Positions 61,744 through 64,000 of a stretch of 64,000 nt of DNA are shown here, one piece after another. The number at the start of each line of letters is the position of its first letter. The stretch's first letter is position 1. The DNA comes from Nodosilinea sp. E11 (GTDB lineage Bacteria; Cyanobacteriota; Cyanobacteriia; Phormidesmidales; Phormidesmidaceae). The notes beneath the pieces are model-generated. The model had not been told where the DNA came from. It saw only the letters and a list, made by a program, of their open reading frames with translations, and searched no databases. Made by a program: the position numbers and the translations under genes. The DNA lies in NCBI RefSeq assembly GCF_032813545.1, contig NZ_CP136514.1:186001-250000 (forward strand), in the 5' to 3' direction.

Positions 61744-62793
61744 CTAATCTTCTTGATATTGCTCTCGAATTGCCTTTGCTTTTTCGGTTAGCTCTTTAAA
61801 GAAATCATTGTCTGTGATCTCTTTGACTGCTTCTAGACGTTTTTTCCCATCAATCTCTATCTTCAGATCCGAAACCTGCTGCTTCAGCTTGAATTCTCTA
61901 GTCCGAACCTTGTCGAGCATGACCTTAAATATATCGGCTAGTTGAGTGATCTCATCCTCGATCACAACTTTTGAGTTTCCCAATAAATCTTGCTCATAAT
62001 TTCCTTCACTAATTTTATTGGCAGCCTGGGCAAGATTAATAGCACGACGAGTAAATCCATCTGACATTATATAAATGAGAGTAAACAGGATGATATAGCA
62101 AATAATAAAAGTCCAGATCATTCGTTGCAAGATGCCACGTTTAATGTCGCTAAGGTATTCTGCAGTTAAATCTGCACCAATACCAACACCTAAAACAACC
62201 TGTCCTTTATCGTCACGCAGAGGGCCATAGGCCGTAATCCATCCTCCCCATTTATCCTTAAAAGGTATTTCAGGTCGATATACTAAAATACCTTTTTCTA
62301 AAGACTCGATCATTTGAGGCCTGGCTGCATAAGGCTCTAGAAACTTGGCTGCTTTAGAGGAATCGTAAGCAGACCAAAGATCAACCAGAAAGACAACTTC
62401 ATTATTGGTTAATACCGGTTCCCCAGCGCGCCGAGTATCTGCTTGGTTACCTCGTACGAAAGAATAAGGCCATACATCTGGATTAATATCATGAATCTTT
62501 TGAAACAACTCCATTTGCTGACGATAGAGAGGATGGTCAGAAAATCCTTGAGCATTGGGGGTGCCCTCGCGGTAAAGAGCTAGAACATCTTTGACATCAA
62601 TCTCTTGGGCAGCTGCATTAAGAGCATCATCTAGATTTTTTCGCATCCGTTGCACAGCAATATCTACGGCAAAGTTGTAGAACAGATAAAAGAGCAGGCC
62701 GAATGCTCCAGTAAACAAAAGCGTGGAGATAATGAGTAATTTCGCCCTAATGCTGATGAATGCAGCAGGCTTATCTAGCGATTTGTATGCCAT
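61744..62793 (-). CDS. Membrane sensor with Cache and HAMP domains, no output domain
   Basis: 349 residues: TM1 (about 17-40, LLIISTLLFTGAFGLLFYLF), a periplasmic sensor with the single-Cache pattern (WSAYDSSKAAKFLEPYAA, GWITAYGPLRDDKGQVVLGVG; the last part is typical of dCache/sCache folds), TM2 (about 227-248), HAMP (about 250-302), and a coiled-coil tail (KLKQQVSDLKIEIDGKKRLE). Such receptors usually end in a kinase, cyclase or phosphatase; here the protein stops after about 50 residues of coil. It probably signals through a partner. It lies 34 bases from the transporter gene upstream, likely cotranscribed. Confidence 0.85.
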   Translation of the reverse strand: MAYKSLDKPAAFISIRAKLLIISTLLFTGAFGLLFYLFYNFAVDIAVQRMRKNLDDALNAAAQEIDVKDVLALYREGTPNAQGFSDHPLYRQQMELFQKIHDINPDVWPYSFVRGNQADTRRAGEPVLTNNEVVFLVDLWSAYDSSKAAKFLEPYAARPQMIESLEKGILVYRPEIPFKDKWGGWITAYGPLRDDKGQVVLGVGIGADLTAEYLSDIKRGILQRMIWTFIICYIILFTLIYIMSDGFTRRAINLAQAANKISEGNYEQDLLGNSKVVIEDEITQLADIFKVMLDKVRTREFKLKQQVSDLKIEIDGKKRLEAVKEITDNDFFKELTEKAKAIREQYQED

Positions 62794-62827
62794 AGTTTAA
62801 ACCTAATGAGTATGGGATAGAAAGATT

Positions 62828-64000
62828 TTAGAGATCAAGGTTATCTAAAACGCTATTCCCTCGATTTCGGCGATGCAATCTCCAGTCTAACAAGCTAGTA
62901 TTATAGGTTTTACTCATTTTTCGAGTTGCAAAGATAGCAATCAATGAGGATATTAAAGCGCCAGATAGATATAAGTTGCTCTTAATGATATCAAAGCCTA
63001 CAGCCCATCCCAGGACCATAAATAGAGCAATGATAAGCGATCCTAGGATTCCACCCAAGCCAATCATATAGCCATCAATAAAGTTGCTAACTCGTCCACG
63101 TTTTTCCTGGGGAACTATTCCTTCTAATGCTTTTCTTGCGGGTTCATCAATGCCATACTGAATGCTCTTTTGAAGAAAGATACCCACCAAACCACCCAAA
63201 AAAGTAGGGATAAAATACATAATACCTGAGGCCAAAAAAGAAAAAACTGGCTGAATCATGAACACAGATTTGAGTCCGTAGTCTGTGATAACGATTTGAG
63301 CTATAAATTGACTTATGACACCCTCAAGAATAGCTCTAATTATTAGATAAATACTTTGGAAAACTTGATACTGGTAAAAGTCAGGAAATGCAGAAAAAGA
63401 TGTTTGGAAGAAGCAAAAATCTAATATTGTTTCGCAAATAACAATAGCCAACACCGCGGTTGCCAAATATCGAAAAAGATCAATTTCTCGAATAAAATTC
63501 CACCCTTCTATCAAGTTTTTTTGAAAGGGCTCTGATACCAAGAGAGTTGGACGAACTTTAAACTGCGATAATTTGAATCGAAGAACTAAAAAAATACAGC
63601 TATAGATCCCAGCGTTAACAGCTAAGCAGAGGTTGAGCATCACATCATGGGGAATGCTTAATCTTTGCATAGATAATGATGTGATGCCTACAGCGATGAT
63701 TCCTAGAGCATACCCAGCAAAGCCAAAGCTTGAAATTTTAGGCATAAACTTTTTGGATTGGGCAATGCCAAGCATGTCATTAGCAAAGACCCAAAACACT
63801 AGGGTAAATGTTAGCCATTGCTGCTGGGACAGCAAGAAAAGTAGTGATTGACTTAGCCAATTAGGACCATCTACAGAACGAATGGCCTGCAGTAATATAA
63901 AAGAGAAAGTTAATGCCAAGACTATATATTCCATTATTTTGCGACGACTATGGTGATCAATAATTAGAGACTGTAGCCCAGTCACCAATAGCATAAGGAA
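62828..64000 (-). CDS. Nucleotide-transporter-like (Npt1/MFS) membrane protein, 5' end outside window
   Basis: At least 388 residues of a polytopic membrane protein. Nine or more helices are visible. The segment YGIDEPARKALEGIVPQEKRGRVSNFIDGYMIGLGGILGS resembles Npt1/Npt2-type ATP:ADP translocase-like members of the major facilitator clan. A start at 63993 is possible, but the N-terminus of the family is longer, so the gene very probably begins beyond the window. It is not proven to move nucleotides. It is followed by the Cache-HAMP gene. Confidence 0.75.
   Translation of the reverse strand, partial: FLMLLVTGLQSLIIDHHSRRKIMEYIVLALTFSFILLQAIRSVDGPNWLSQSLLFLLSQQQWLTFTLVFWVFANDMLGIAQSKKFMPKISSFGFAGYALGIIAVGITSLSMQRLSIPHDVMLNLCLAVNAGIYSCIFLVLRFKLSQFKVRPTLLVSEPFQKNLIEGWNFIREIDLFRYLATAVLAIVICETILDFCFFQTSFSAFPDFYQYQVFQSIYLIIRAILEGVISQFIAQIVITDYGLKSVFMIQPVFSFLASGIMYFIPTFLGGLVGIFLQKSIQYGIDEPARKALEGIVPQEKRGRVSNFIDGYMIGLGGILGSLIIALFMVLGWAVGFDIIKSNLYLSGALISSLIAIFATRKMSKTYNTSLLDWRLHRRNRGNSVLDNLDL

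Overview
The window is cyanobacterial chromosome, most likely from a filamentous Leptolyngbya/Nodosilinea-type organism. The HIP1 palindrome GCGATCGC is very frequent on both strands. The gene families (DUF1400 hydrolase, RcaC-like regulator, Uma2, multi-PAS kinases) and the dispersed GTAGGTTGGGT...ACCCAACA repeats fit that group. No rRNA, tRNA or CRISPR array was recognised.

Layout. 0.3-3 kb: an exported hydrolase fused to a solute-binding domain. 3.2-4.6 kb: a scrapyard with a deleted IS1-family element, an IS630 stub and the 3' end of an Orn/Lys/Arg decarboxylase. 4.6-12.5 kb (minus strand): sulfatase locus 1, with a DUF1254/DUF1214 protein, an exported sulfatase, an exported formylglycine-generating enzyme (FGE) and an outer-membrane protein, plus a secreted protein and its decayed tandem copy. 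13.4-18.4 kb: an RND efflux operon with two small trailing genes. 18.5-25.2 kb (minus strand): a phosphorelay operon made of an RcaC-like regulator ending in GGDEF, a Cache-HAMP-PAS histidine kinase and two single-domain receivers. 25.2-27.8 kb: nested IS630/IS1 debris. 27.9-51.4 kb: sulfatase locus 2, with a second exported FGE, a membrane-protein block (DUF202-BASS fusion, three more DUF202 proteins, DUF1622, MFS, YqhA family), three sulfatases, a Tat-exported 5'-nucleotidase, Uma2, a DUF362 protein, an AraC-family regulator, an outer-membrane protein and two small secreted proteins. 52.7-57.2 kb: a PAS kinase and a REC-PAS-GGDEF-EAL protein. 57.4-60.1 kb: a second IS630 copy and an IS66-type element. 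60.2-64 kb: a MinD-like ATPase, a SET-domain protein, a Cache-HAMP membrane sensor without an output domain, and a nucleotide-transporter-like protein cut by the window end.

How the parts may work together. Four sulfatases and two FGEs all carry export signals and keep their diagnostic cysteines, so formylglycine maturation and sulfate-ester hydrolysis probably both occur outside the cytoplasm. Outer-membrane proteins, a BASS-type carrier and an MFS carrier nearby could move substrates or products. An 18-base core, ACTATTCAAAAAATGCAA, recurs upstream of two of the sulfatase genes and between the AraC-family gene and the outer-membrane protein gene, which suggests one regulon controlled by that AraC protein. 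A second motif (CTTAT repeated at 11-base spacing) recurs in front of the DUF1254/sulfatase operon and between the secreted-protein gene and the RND operon, pointing to a PhoB/OmpR-type response regulator. Both regulatory links are inferences from repeated sequence.
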